A DNA stretch of 64,000 nt from Allomuricauda sp. Lineage in GTDB: Bacteria; Bacteroidota; Bacteroidia; Flavobacteriales; Flavobacteriaceae. Below the pieces are notes generated by a model that was given only the letters and a program-made list of their open reading frames with translations, searched no databases and had not been told where the DNA came from. Positions 18,144 to 26,137 of the stretch are shown piece after piece. Made by a program: the position numbers and the translations under genes. Within the stretch, counting starts at the first letter, position 1. Each line of letters starts with the position of its first letter. The DNA is taken from the NCBI RefSeq assembly GCF_002699205.1, contig NZ_PABT01000033.1, positions 1 to 64,000 of the forward strand, in the 5' to 3' direction.

Positions 18144-19244
18144 TTATTCCTCGGCCAGGGCGTTCCATACCTTCACCTTTTCCGTTGGTGTCAATCCTGA
18201 TTTTACTTCCACAAAAATCCCATCACTGACGCCCAGTTCAACATCTTTTCGTTCAAACTGCTGATCAGAGGTTTCCACCTCTACAAAAGGTTTTTTAGTA
18301 GCAGCGTCAAATTGTACCAAGGCTTCTTTGACAGCTAACACGCTATCGGCACGAGCCAAAATAATGGATGCATTGGCACTGAGACCTGCCCTTATAAAAA
18401 CGGTATCCTTCTTTTTAAGGGTCCCCTTTATTTCAAATTGGATAGCTCCGTTCTCTTCCTTTCCTTTTGGCGCGATATAGTCCAATACCGCATCAAAAAC
18501 ACGGTTTTCAATGGCTCCGACCGTAATTTCCAAAGGAAGGTTCTCCTTTATCTTTCCCACTTCGGACTCATCCACTTTTCCTTCAAAGATCATTTTGTCC
18601 ACATCGGCAATGGCGGCAATGGTGGTTCCCTCATTAAAGGTATTGCTTTCAATGACCTGGTTTCCGACCTCCACGGGGACTTCCAGCACCATTCCACTCA
18701 CCGTAGCCCTGATCATGGTATTGGCCGAGCTGCTCAGACCACTCGTGGTCCCCGTTTTTACAATATCGTAGCGTTTATTGGCCGCGACATAGGATTGTTT
18801 CGCTTGGTCATAAGATACCTGGGCCCGTTCCAAATCAGTTTTGGAGATCACCCCTTTGCCAAAAAGCGTGGATTGGCGTTCATAATTACGCTTTTGGTCA
18901 TCCAGGTTGATCTTGGCTTCATCTATGGCATTTTTGGCATCGTTCAGGGCTGAAAGATTGGGCACAACTTTAATACGGGCCAAAAGATCGCCCGATTGCA
19001 CGTAATCCCCTCCCTCAACATAAATTTCTTCTATAACGCCAGAAATATTGGGTTTGATCAATACTTCTTCCAAAGGAAGAATACTCCCGGTCGCCACTGC
19101 TTTTTTTACAATGGTCTGTGTAGATGGGGTCTCGGTCTGATACACTACAGGGTCCTCCGAATTTTTCTGGTACAGGTAGTACATGGAGCCACCGAAAACG
19201 ATTACGATGAGCAACAAGATGATAATGGTTACCGATTTTTTCAT
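18144..19244 (-). CDS. MacA/HlyD-type periplasmic adaptor, copy 2
   Basis: The 366-residue adaptor has a transmembrane anchor (about 5-24), two lipoyl halves (around VIKPNISGVIEEIYVEGGDYV and ATVSGMVLEVPVEVGNQV) that flank a coiled-coil hairpin (about 100-150), and the barrel domain. It is paralogous to the adaptor at 13693-14811. Two different adaptors suggest two assemblies with different permeases sharing one TolC and one ATPase (inference). It is third in the transcription order, 33 bp after a permease gene. Confidence 0.92.
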   Translation of the reverse strand: MKKSVTIIILLLIVIVFGGSMYYLYQKNSEDPVVYQTETPSTQTIVKKAVATGSILPLEEVLIKPNISGVIEEIYVEGGDYVQSGDLLARIKVVPNLSALNDAKNAIDEAKINLDDQKRNYERQSTLFGKGVISKTDLERAQVSYDQAKQSYVAANKRYDIVKTGTTSGLSSSANTMIRATVSGMVLEVPVEVGNQVIESNTFNEGTTIAAIADVDKMIFEGKVDESEVGKIKENLPLEITVGAIENRVFDAVLDYIAPKGKEENGAIQFEIKGTLKKKDTVFIRAGLSANASIILARADSVLAVKEALVQFDAATKKPFVEVETSDQQFERKDVELGVSDGIFVEVKSGLTPTEKVKVWNALAEE

Positions 19245-19277
19245 TTTGATTGATGTTAACTAATTGATTTTTATTTT

Positions 19278-20534
19278 TTACTCCGTTCGCAATGCTTCAA
19301 TGGGTCTTACCCGAATGGCGCTCTGTGCTGGAATAAAACCAGCCAAAAGCCCTGACACGATCAAAATGGTCAAAGCCCCTGTTACAACACCCACACTTAC
19401 ACTTGGGCTCATAAACATGTCCACAGGCCCTATACTGTCCAACAAAGAATTGATTCCATAAATGACCAATGACCCAAAAATGATACCCACCATGCCGGAG
19501 ATCAGGGTCAGGAAAATGGATTCCATCAAAATTTGCTTTTTTATGGACCATGGCTGTTCGCCCAAAGCCCTGCGTATCCCGATTTCCTTGGTACGTTCCT
19601 TTACCACAATGAGCATAATATTGCTTACCCCGATAATTCCAGACAACAACACCATGATTCCAACGATGTAAGCAACAGCCTTTAAGGCCCCAAATAAACT
19701 TTCCACCCGGTTGTATTGTTCGTAGAGATCAAAATAGCCAATGGCCCTTGTATCTTCCGGGTGTACTTTGTGGCGCTTTTTCATCACCTCGACAATTTTA
19801 TCCTTAAGTTGGGAAATGGAACTACCGTCGTTTGCCGTAATGGCCATCCAACCTACATCTTCGCCTCTATTAAAGGCTTGGGAAAAGGAGGTAAAGGGAA
19901 CAAATATTTCCTTTTGTCCTTCTTCCCCGCCGCCACTATTGCTTTTTTTATAGGTTCCAATGACCATAAAGTTTACTCCTTGTATTTTGATATAGGTCCC
20001 TAGTGCATCCTCATCTTTATCATATAGATCATTCTTTACTCCTTGGCCTATGATGGCCACTTTCCTTTTTTCGTTGATGTCGTTATAGTTCAAAAATCGA
20101 CCCGAGGTTACGGCCATGGGATCTTGATTGATGATTTCCGGATAATCCCCATATACATTGAAGGCCCCGGTACGAATACCACGCACTACATTATTGTTCC
20201 CTCCAAAACCGCCCAATTGGTTCCGTGGTGATATGAACCTAAGATCGGGGACATTGTCGCGTATGGCCTGAACATCATTTATCTTGAACTCAAAACTTCT
20301 CCCCTTGGGCAGACCTTCGTATCCTCTTGTTGTGGCCCTGGTCCACATGAACATGGTGTTTGTGGCAATATCCCCAAAATCTTGTTTGATGCCATTCTCC
20401 AACCCCTTGCCTGCCGCCAACAGCACAATTAGGATAAAGATGCCCCAACAGACTCCAAAGGCCGTTAGGATGGTACGCCACACATTGGTGGTAAGTACCT
20501 CTATAATTTCCAGCCATCTATCCTTGTTGAACAT
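19278..20534 (-). CDS. MacB-type ABC transporter permease, copy 3
   Basis: A 418-residue permease with an N-terminal membrane helix (about 21-45), a periplasmic domain (about 50-275) and a C-terminal membrane bundle. The coupling segment is VKERTKEIGIRRALGEQP. It follows permease copy 4 by 12 bp. It carries no nucleotide-binding domain. Confidence 0.92.
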   Translation of the reverse strand: MFNKDRWLEIIEVLTTNVWRTILTAFGVCWGIFILIVLLAAGKGLENGIKQDFGDIATNTMFMWTRATTRGYEGLPKGRSFEFKINDVQAIRDNVPDLRFISPRNQLGGFGGNNNVVRGIRTGAFNVYGDYPEIINQDPMAVTSGRFLNYNDINEKRKVAIIGQGVKNDLYDKDEDALGTYIKIQGVNFMVIGTYKKSNSGGGEEGQKEIFVPFTSFSQAFNRGEDVGWMAITANDGSSISQLKDKIVEVMKKRHKVHPEDTRAIGYFDLYEQYNRVESLFGALKAVAYIVGIMVLLSGIIGVSNIMLIVVKERTKEIGIRRALGEQPWSIKKQILMESIFLTLISGMVGIIFGSLVIYGINSLLDSIGPVDMFMSPSVSVGVVTGALTILIVSGLLAGFIPAQSAIRVRPIEALRTE

Positions 20535-20546
20535 ATCACTTATGGG

Positions 20547-21791
20547 TTATTCGTCTCTAAGAGATTCGATCACTTTTACTTTTGCCGCCCGATAGGCCGG
20601 CACAAAACCTGCCAAGGTCCCGGCGACTATCAAAACAATCACAGTTGAAAAGGCCACATTGAAGTTGACCGAGGGATTCATAATGTAATCCACTTCAATA
20701 TTGGGCCCTACGATTTCCAGCAGGGCCATACTGATAATAAGCCCCCCAAATCCAGAAATTGCGGTAACAAAAATGGATTCGTGCAGTATCATTCCTATTA
20801 TGGACCATGGTTTTGCCCCCAAAGCCTTCCTGATTCCAATTTCCCTGGTACGTTCCTTGACCACGATCATCATTATGTTGCTTACGCCCACTACCCCGGC
20901 AATGATGGTGCATACCCCCACAAACCAGAAAAACAGCTTAATATTATTGGTAAGCCCGTAATAGCGTTTGGCCTCTTCCATGGCGCTCCAAACCTCAATG
21001 GCTCCGGTATCGTCAGGAGCTATGGTATGTGTTTGCTGAAGGTACGCCCTAAGTCCATTTTTAAAATTGACGGCTTGGGCAACGGCTTCGTCAAAATTTT
21101 CAACGGGAGGCAGCGTAAAGGACATATTATTGACCCTATTTCCTCCATTAAAAGTTCTTTGTGCTGTTGTTATCGGGATATAAATGCGCTCTTCCTCCCG
21201 GTCCTCCATTTCTTTGAATACTCCAATTACCTTAAAAGGTATTCCTGAGATATCGATAAACTCACCTATTGGGGTATCTACATCTCCAAAAACATCTTTT
21301 TTTATTTTGTTCCCGATGATGGCCACCTTACTATTGGAAACTTCATCTTGGTAATTGATAAATCGCCCCTCTACCATATCGGCGTTTTCTATGAACTGAA
21401 AATCGGAAGCCACCCCTTGCACCCCATAAATCAATGCTTCTTTTCCATAGTTGACGCTTACACCTCGGACAAATATCCTGGATGAACCGTGTTCTATTTC
21501 ATCCTTGAACATGGCTCTTGCCTTATCGTAATTTTCGTTGACGAGCTGAATACGTCTTCCGGGGTTCAGACCTTTGTATTCTTTGGAGGTAACCCCGGGC
21601 CATACCCATACACTGGTGGAGGCATCTTCTTTAAACTCATTTTCGATACCATTGCGCATTCCTTGTCCAAACCCTAGTAGAATAACCAAGATGAAGATGC
21701 CCGAGGCTACGGAAAGCCCGGTTAGAAAAGTACGGAGTTTGTTCTTTCGTATGGTGTCAAATATTTCTTGCCACCTTTCCAGGTCGAACAT
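20547..21791 (-). CDS. MacB-type ABC transporter permease, copy 4 (first gene of cluster)
   Basis: This 414-residue permease is the promoter-proximal gene of the export cluster. It has the usual helix near the start (LSVASGIFILVILLGFGQGM), the periplasmic domain and the coupling motif VKERTREIGIRKALGAKP before the last helices. The 118-bp upstream gap contains a 6-bp inverted repeat 26 bp before the start codon, which could be an operator. No TAnnTTTG element was found there. Confidence 0.92.
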   Translation of the reverse strand: MFDLERWQEIFDTIRKNKLRTFLTGLSVASGIFILVILLGFGQGMRNGIENEFKEDASTSVWVWPGVTSKEYKGLNPGRRIQLVNENYDKARAMFKDEIEHGSSRIFVRGVSVNYGKEALIYGVQGVASDFQFIENADMVEGRFINYQDEVSNSKVAIIGNKIKKDVFGDVDTPIGEFIDISGIPFKVIGVFKEMEDREEERIYIPITTAQRTFNGGNRVNNMSFTLPPVENFDEAVAQAVNFKNGLRAYLQQTHTIAPDDTGAIEVWSAMEEAKRYYGLTNNIKLFFWFVGVCTIIAGVVGVSNIMMIVVKERTREIGIRKALGAKPWSIIGMILHESIFVTAISGFGGLIISMALLEIVGPNIEVDYIMNPSVNFNVAFSTVIVLIVAGTLAGFVPAYRAAKVKVIESLRDE

Positions 21792-21816
21792 TGGTCAGCG
21801 ATTTTGATTGATGAAT

Positions 21817-21830
21817 TACGCAAGTGCGTA
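21817..21830. promoter_or_regulatory. Inverted repeat upstream of export cluster
   Basis: TACGCA-AG-TGCGTA is a perfect 6-bp inverted repeat centred 33 bp upstream of the first permease ATG. It overlaps a second palindrome, CGTATACG (21827-21834). It has no T-run, so it suits an operator for a dimeric regulator better than a terminator. The regulator is not encoded next to it. Confidence 0.4.
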
Positions 21831-21909
21831 TACGAATAAGACAATTAAAAACGCTAAATGTTACAGTTGGAACGGAAAATCTTTAAAACAATCTTTGTTG
21901 CAAGACTTT

Positions 21910-22122
21910 TTAGCTCCTCATTTTTCTATATATGAAGTAAAATAGGGCGCCCACCAAAATATAGGGGACCGCCATGAGGTACACAATCCCATTATTGATC
22001 GCTTCGGCCGTTTTCCCATCGGATTCACTTTCCACAACGGCTCGACACATGGCACACTGGGCTTCCGATACGGTGGGAAAAAACAACAAAACAAACAGTA
22101 TGATCAACAATTTTGTCTTCAT
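21910..22122 (-). CDS. Small exported CxxC membrane protein
   Basis: This 70-residue protein has a signal peptide (1-22, ending SEAQ), a pair of cysteines in CAMC (Cys23, Cys26) right after the cleavage site, and one transmembrane helix (about 46-65). A short basic end follows. It is the last gene of the set with SCO1 and DUF420, 7 bp after the DUF420 gene. From that context I infer a role in oxidase copper handling or thiol redox in the periplasm. I recognise no characterised homologue. Cys23 at position +1 of the mature protein could also be a lipid attachment site. Confidence 0.75.
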   Translation of the reverse strand: MKTKLLIILFVLLFFPTVSEAQCAMCRAVVESESDGKTAEAINNGIVYLMAVPYILVGALFYFIYRKMRS

Positions 22123-22129
22123 GGGGCAA

Positions 22130-22666
22130 CTAATATGGATAATAGGGTGAGATCATGATATATACCAAAACACCTGTAACGGCAACATATAACCATATTG
22201 GAAAGGTATATTTTGCCCATTGCCTATGGCTTTCAAAATCATCCAAATAAACTTTGGAATAAGTGATCAACACCAAGGGGATGACCGATATGGACAACAC
22301 AATGTGCGTCATCAAGATAAAATAATAAACAAATTTAATGGGACCTTCCCCTCCAAAAACAGTTGTCTCCGATGTCATGTGATAGGCCACGTACATGACC
22401 AAAAACAAAGCTGATAGAAAAATATTGACCATCATCAACCTTCGGTGTATCAATTGACGCCCGTTTTTTATGGCGATAATGGCTGCAACCAGCAAGATTG
22501 CCGTAAGACCATTGATCCCCGCATATATTGGAGGCAAAAAATACAATGGTTTTGCATTTGGTATCTTATATCCGAACAACAGGGCCACTACCAATGGTAT
22601 TGCGATTGAGGTAATGGTAATCAGTCTATTGTACCGTTTTTCCTTTATAGAAATTTCTTCGGTCAT
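22130..22666 (-). CDS. DUF420 membrane protein (CtaM/YozB-like)
   Basis: This 178-residue inner membrane protein has five hydrophobic helices. Conserved histidines include His74 in LIHRRLM and those in YHMTSE, LMTHIV and ESHRQWAKYT. The DUF420 family includes CtaM, an assembly factor for heme-copper oxidases in Gram-positive bacteria. The same job here is likely from the neighbourhood (SCO1, COX3, COX4, CyoE) but not proven. The start overlaps the stop of the SCO1 gene as ATGA, which suggests coupled translation. Confidence 0.88.
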   Translation of the reverse strand: MTEEISIKEKRYNRLITITSIAIPLVVALLFGYKIPNAKPLYFLPPIYAGINGLTAILLVAAIIAIKNGRQLIHRRLMMVNIFLSALFLVMYVAYHMTSETTVFGGEGPIKFVYYFILMTHIVLSISVIPLVLITYSKVYLDDFESHRQWAKYTFPIWLYVAVTGVLVYIMISPYYPY

Positions 22667-23406
22667 TCTTCCAACAATTTTTTTATGTCCTCTTTTAAAA
22701 TGGTAATCTGCTGGGTCTCCCCTTCAGCATTAACTCCTTGTTCCTCGGTAATGGTTCCCCGGTAATAGATAATCGGGTTTCCAAACTCATCTTCACGTGA
22801 GCGAATATACCCATTTTTATCAACCAAGGCGAACATACCGGAGTGCTCAAAACCCCCTGGGGCATCCTCATCTTCATTGGCAAAAATGTAAAACCCTTTT
22901 TGCGCCAATTCATAAATTTTATCTTGATCACCGGTCATTAGATGCCAATCCTTATCCGTAATCCCATACTTTTTGGCATAGTCCCTCAATACGGACGGAG
23001 TGTCATATCTCGGATTTATGGTAAAGGATGCGACTCCAAAATCCGGATTATCTTTAAAGGTATTTTGAATATCCACCAAGTTTTTGGTCATTACGGGACA
23101 AATGGTCGGGCAGGTCGTAAAAAAGAAGTCAACGACATAAACCTTCCCCAAATAGTCCTCATTGGTAACCAAAACACTGTCCTGGTCATAAAATGAAAAG
23201 TTGGGCACTTTTCGTTTTTCGCCTTGGTTTACCACAAAGCCCACTTCCACATTTTTGGAACCAACGCTCATACGATCATTCTCCACAATTGTCCCTCCTT
23301 TAACGCGCTTTGTGATCTCATAAACGGCGAAAATCCCGAAGATCAAAATAATCGCCGATACCCAAATGTAGGTATGTTTCTTTTTATTATTTGCTCCTGT
23401 CGGCAT
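22663..23406 (-). CDS. SCO1/SenC copper chaperone for cytochrome oxidase
   Basis: SCO proteins deliver copper to, or reduce the cysteines of, the CuA site of oxidase subunit II. This 247-residue protein has an N-terminal membrane anchor (about 12-30) and a periplasmic thioredoxin-fold domain. The metal site is complete: Cys99 and Cys103 in TTCPTICPV and His188 in FEHSGMF. It overlaps the preceding gene by 20 bp and the next by 4 bp. Its target CuA subunit is encoded at 47647-48774, in the separate act-cta operon. Confidence 0.94.
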   Translation of the reverse strand: MPTGANNKKKHTYIWVSAIILIFGIFAVYEITKRVKGGTIVENDRMSVGSKNVEVGFVVNQGEKRKVPNFSFYDQDSVLVTNEDYLGKVYVVDFFFTTCPTICPVMTKNLVDIQNTFKDNPDFGVASFTINPRYDTPSVLRDYAKKYGITDKDWHLMTGDQDKIYELAQKGFYIFANEDEDAPGGFEHSGMFALVDKNGYIRSREDEFGNPIIYYRGTITEEQGVNAEGETQQITILKEDIKKLLEE

Positions 23407-24019
23407 TGTTCTTTTTTAAAGCCAAACGATATTCTGCCAAGATAATCTTGACATCGTCTACCATTTTATTGTTCAATTCTGCTACGGAAGAGGTATCAAA
23501 TCCGTATTTTATTCCTTCATCCTCATCGTCGGTCCTACCCCTAAGCTTAAGGTCCTTGTCTATTATAAAAACATTTGGGGTAAACAAATCCTCGTCCAGA
23601 TCAATGTTCGTTTTCAACGAATTGAAGAAGTTTCGGATCTCAGCATCAGAACCAAAGGCGAAATGCCATTTGTCAACATTGGAAAGTTTACCCAGTTCAT
23701 TCTTCAATTCAGATATCTGTGGCTCATTTCCTTTGGGGACCACCATCACTATCTGAAAATCGTTGAAATCCCCAAACCTTTTGTATATCTTTTGGTTTAG
23801 ATTAAAAGCATTCCCTTGTTTAGCATCAACATGGTTCCCCAAAAACCCCAAAATAGTAATTTTGTTTTTGAGCTGTACACTGGGGTCGAATGTGGAAACA
23901 TCGGTTATATTTTCACTAAGCACGGGTAAACGCCCAAAGTTATTCACCCCAGATGCAAAAAATAAATAGACCACCACAGGGAGAACAAAAAGGACTACTA
24001 ATACGATTTTCTTTTTCAT
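23387..24019 (-). CDS. Membrane-anchored thioredoxin-like protein without cysteines
   Basis: The 210-residue protein has an N-terminal hydrophobic anchor (about 4-22) and a soluble part that looks like a thioredoxin/SCO fold. The strand KITILGFLGNH is followed by a helix, then QIVMVVPKG and, near the end, TPNVFIIDKDLKLRGRTDD. It contains no cysteine, so it cannot be a redox enzyme or a normal SCO copper site. The gene overlaps SCO1 by 20 bp, and a joint function with it in oxidase assembly is a reasonable guess. A TATTTTTG element at 24034-24041 lies just upstream of its start, inside the T-run of the preceding terminator. Confidence 0.75.
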   Translation of the reverse strand: MKKKIVLVVLFVLPVVVYLFFASGVNNFGRLPVLSENITDVSTFDPSVQLKNKITILGFLGNHVDAKQGNAFNLNQKIYKRFGDFNDFQIVMVVPKGNEPQISELKNELGKLSNVDKWHFAFGSDAEIRNFFNSLKTNIDLDEDLFTPNVFIIDKDLKLRGRTDDEDEGIKYGFDTSSVAELNNKMVDDVKIILAEYRLALKKNNADRSK

Positions 24020-24033
24020 AGTGTCGAACCCTA

Positions 24034-24069
24034 CAAAAATAAAAAAAGACGGTTGGAAAACCGTCTTTT
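24034..24069 (-). terminator. Intrinsic terminator after oxidase subunit IV gene
   Basis: AAAAGACGGTT / AACCGTCTTTT form an 11-bp stem (24044-24054 and 24059-24069) with loop GGAA. Read leftwards it continues into TTTTTTTATTTTTG. It separates cyoE-cox3-cox3-cox4 from the SCO1 group. The T-run also contains TATTTTTG, so the next promoter may be embedded in it. Confidence 0.88.
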
Positions 24070-24088
24070 ACATTTGTTAAATAAGTTC

Positions 24089-24472
24089 TTAAAAATTCCA
24101 GGTGATGAACCCTTCCTTGTAGACATTATAAATGTAGTCGGCTTCGAACAACAATATAAAGATCAAATAACAGATCAGGAATACAGGTGTCCATACAATC
24201 ACCCTTCTCAAAGAAGTTTTTTCATCTCTGAGGTGCATAAAATCCCATGCAATGTAATAGGCTTTGACCAAGGTCAGGATGATGAATATCCAGTTAAGCA
24301 ATTTCATCCCCAAAAAATGACTATGTGTAAGTGCCCTTGGTTTAACGATACCCAATGCAACTTCTATTGTGGTTACAACCGCTAGGAAGATAAGTACCCC
24401 CCAAATTTTTTGGGTGTTCGACTTAAATTTTAAAAGTCCTCTGAAAATTTCAAGTTTATGCTCGTGTGCCAT
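24089..24472 (-). CDS. Cytochrome c oxidase subunit IV-like protein (COX4_pro)
   Basis: This 127-residue inner membrane protein has three hydrophobic helices and the family features VVTTIEVALGI, ILTLVKAYYIAWDFMHLRDE and VFLICYLIFILLFEADY. It is the small accessory subunit of caa3/aa3-type oxidases or quinol oxidases and is thought to stabilise the complex. It follows the larger cox3 gene by 15 bp and ends the oxidase group before a strong terminator. Confidence 0.88.
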   Translation of the reverse strand: MAHEHKLEIFRGLLKFKSNTQKIWGVLIFLAVVTTIEVALGIVKPRALTHSHFLGMKLLNWIFIILTLVKAYYIAWDFMHLRDEKTSLRRVIVWTPVFLICYLIFILLFEADYIYNVYKEGFITWNF

Positions 24473-24487
24473 TTATAATCAATGTTT

Positions 24488-25462
24488 TTAAACCAAATAA
24501 AAGAATGTAAATACGAATACCCATACCAAATCCACAAAGTGCCAGTAGAGCCCAACCTTTTCCACCATCTCGTAATGTCCCCTGCGCTCGTATGTGCCCA
24601 AAATAACATTAAGAAATATTATAATGTTGATTATTACACCGGAAAACACGTGGAATCCGTGGAATCCTGTGATAAAGAAAAAGAAATCGGCAAACAGTCT
24701 ATGACCATATTCATTGTGTATAAGGTTGGCTCCCTCCACCACTTGATTGGCCTCTAAAATTTTTGCCAAGGATTCTTTTCTATCCAAGACGGTCTTTTCA
24801 CCTTCTTCGTTCAACTGCTCGGTACGGATCAGGATATTTGGCGTGGCCTTGAAACCTTCAACAACTTCATTCAAAGAATAAGATGTTCTATAGCCTTCTT
24901 CTTGAAACCATATACCTTCATTCGCTTGATGTTTCACCCTTTCTTCCGGGAGGGTCTTGGCAAAATCGGCCAAAGCGGCCCTTTCACCGGTTTCCGCATT
25001 CACAAACTGAAGGATTCTTCCAGAGTTTGTTTCCACCGCACCATAATCACCTTTTATAAAAGTTGCCCATTCCCATGCCTGTGAGCCAACGAAAATGGCA
25101 CCTCCTATAATGGTAAGGAACATATAAAGTATAACCTTGTTCTGCTTTAATTTGTGACCTGCATCCACAGCAAGCACCATGGTCACCGAGGACATAATCA
25201 AAATAAAGGTCATAAAGGCCACATAATACATGGGATAGTTTCCATGGAAAAAGGGAACGTGTGTAAACACCTCATCGGCAATGGGCCATAGCTCTATGAA
25301 CTTGAACCTTGAAAAGCCGTATGCCACCAAAAACCCAGAAAAGGTCAAGGCATCCGACATAATAAAAAACCACATCATCATTTTTCCATAGCTAGCGCCC
25401 AGAGGTCTATTTCCGCCTCCCCAAACGCTGTCTTCTGTACCGGTACTTACCGTTGCATCCAT
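24488..25462 (-). CDS. Cytochrome c oxidase subunit III, long form
   Basis: Subunit III binds lipids and stabilises the catalytic core of the heme-copper oxidase. This 324-residue version has the helices MMMWFFIMSDALTFSGFLVA, YYVAFMTFILIMSSVTMVLA, FVGSQAWEWATF, FFFFITGFHGFHVFSGVIIN and LYWHFVDLVWVFVFTFFYLV. Conserved histidines occur in GFHGFHV and YWHFVD. Residues from about 135 to 250 form a hydrophilic, charged insertion not present in ordinary subunit III. A second, shorter subunit III gene lies directly upstream. Confidence 0.9.
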   Translation of the reverse strand: MDATVSTGTEDSVWGGGNRPLGASYGKMMMWFFIMSDALTFSGFLVAYGFSRFKFIELWPIADEVFTHVPFFHGNYPMYYVAFMTFILIMSSVTMVLAVDAGHKLKQNKVILYMFLTIIGGAIFVGSQAWEWATFIKGDYGAVETNSGRILQFVNAETGERAALADFAKTLPEERVKHQANEGIWFQEEGYRTSYSLNEVVEGFKATPNILIRTEQLNEEGEKTVLDRKESLAKILEANQVVEGANLIHNEYGHRLFADFFFFITGFHGFHVFSGVIINIIIFLNVILGTYERRGHYEMVEKVGLYWHFVDLVWVFVFTFFYLV

Positions 25463-25490
25463 AAAAAAGGTCGTTTTATTAAAACTTTCA

Positions 25491-25498
25491 CAAATTTA
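25491..25498 (-). promoter_or_regulatory. Possible -7 element before the long cox3
   Basis: TAAATTTG on the minus strand fits TAnnTTTG and lies 28 bp before the start codon. No TTG is at the -33 distance. The 92-bp gap to the short cox3 would allow an internal promoter. Confidence 0.35.
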
Positions 25499-25554
25499 CA
25501 TTTTTTGATGTATTGGAAAAGATAAACTTGAATGAAAACTGCTTCAATCAAAAT

Positions 25555-26136
25555 TTATTTCACGAAATACATAAATAGAATTAGATATACCCAGATAAAA
25601 TCCAGAAAATGCCAGAATGTGGCCCCCAATTCCATCCCCAACATATTTTCCGGGGTATATTTATTTCTGAGCTGCTGGACCAAAACCACCAAAAGTGTTA
25701 TCAAACCAGCAACAACGTGTGCGATGTGCACGGCTGCCAACAAAAATACGTAGGACATTTTTATATTACTAGTAGGACCCGTAAAATAATATCCGCTCTC
25801 CAGCATTTGCGAAAATCCAACAAATTGCAATGAGATAAACGTAATTCCGAGAGCCAAGGTGATGAGCAAAAATACGGTACCCATCTTTTGGTTATTTTTT
25901 CCGACTGCCTTTTTTGCCATAAAATAGGTGATACTGCTCAGGATAATTATGGCCGTACTAATAAAGAATGCACTTGGCAATTCCAGGTCGCTTACCCAAT
26001 CTTCCCGTTTGCTACTTACAATATATGCACTGGTCCAACCGGCAAAGCCCATGATCAAACTCACTATACCAAACCAGAGCATCATTTTTTTTGCCCTTCT
26101 GTTCTTTTCTTTTTCTGTTCCCTGGGTTAAATCCAT
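25555..26136 (-). CDS. Cytochrome c oxidase subunit III, short form
   Basis: This 193-residue membrane protein has five hydrophobic helices and subunit III signatures: MMLWFGIVSLIMGFAGWTSA, YVFLLAAVHIAHVVAGLITL and FWHFLDFIWVYLILFMYFV. The histidines of AAVHIAHV and WHFLD match those of the long copy. The length is that of the CyoC/CtaE branch. Its start codon lies 1 bp after the cyoE stop, so it is co-translated with cyoE. Two different subunit III proteins for one oxidase core are notable; one may replace the other or both may be present. Confidence 0.9.
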   Translation of the reverse strand: MDLTQGTEKEKNRRAKKMMLWFGIVSLIMGFAGWTSAYIVSSKREDWVSDLELPSAFFISTAIIILSSITYFMAKKAVGKNNQKMGTVFLLITLALGITFISLQFVGFSQMLESGYYFTGPTSNIKMSYVFLLAAVHIAHVVAGLITLLVVLVQQLRNKYTPENMLGMELGATFWHFLDFIWVYLILFMYFVK

Positions 26137-26137
26137 A

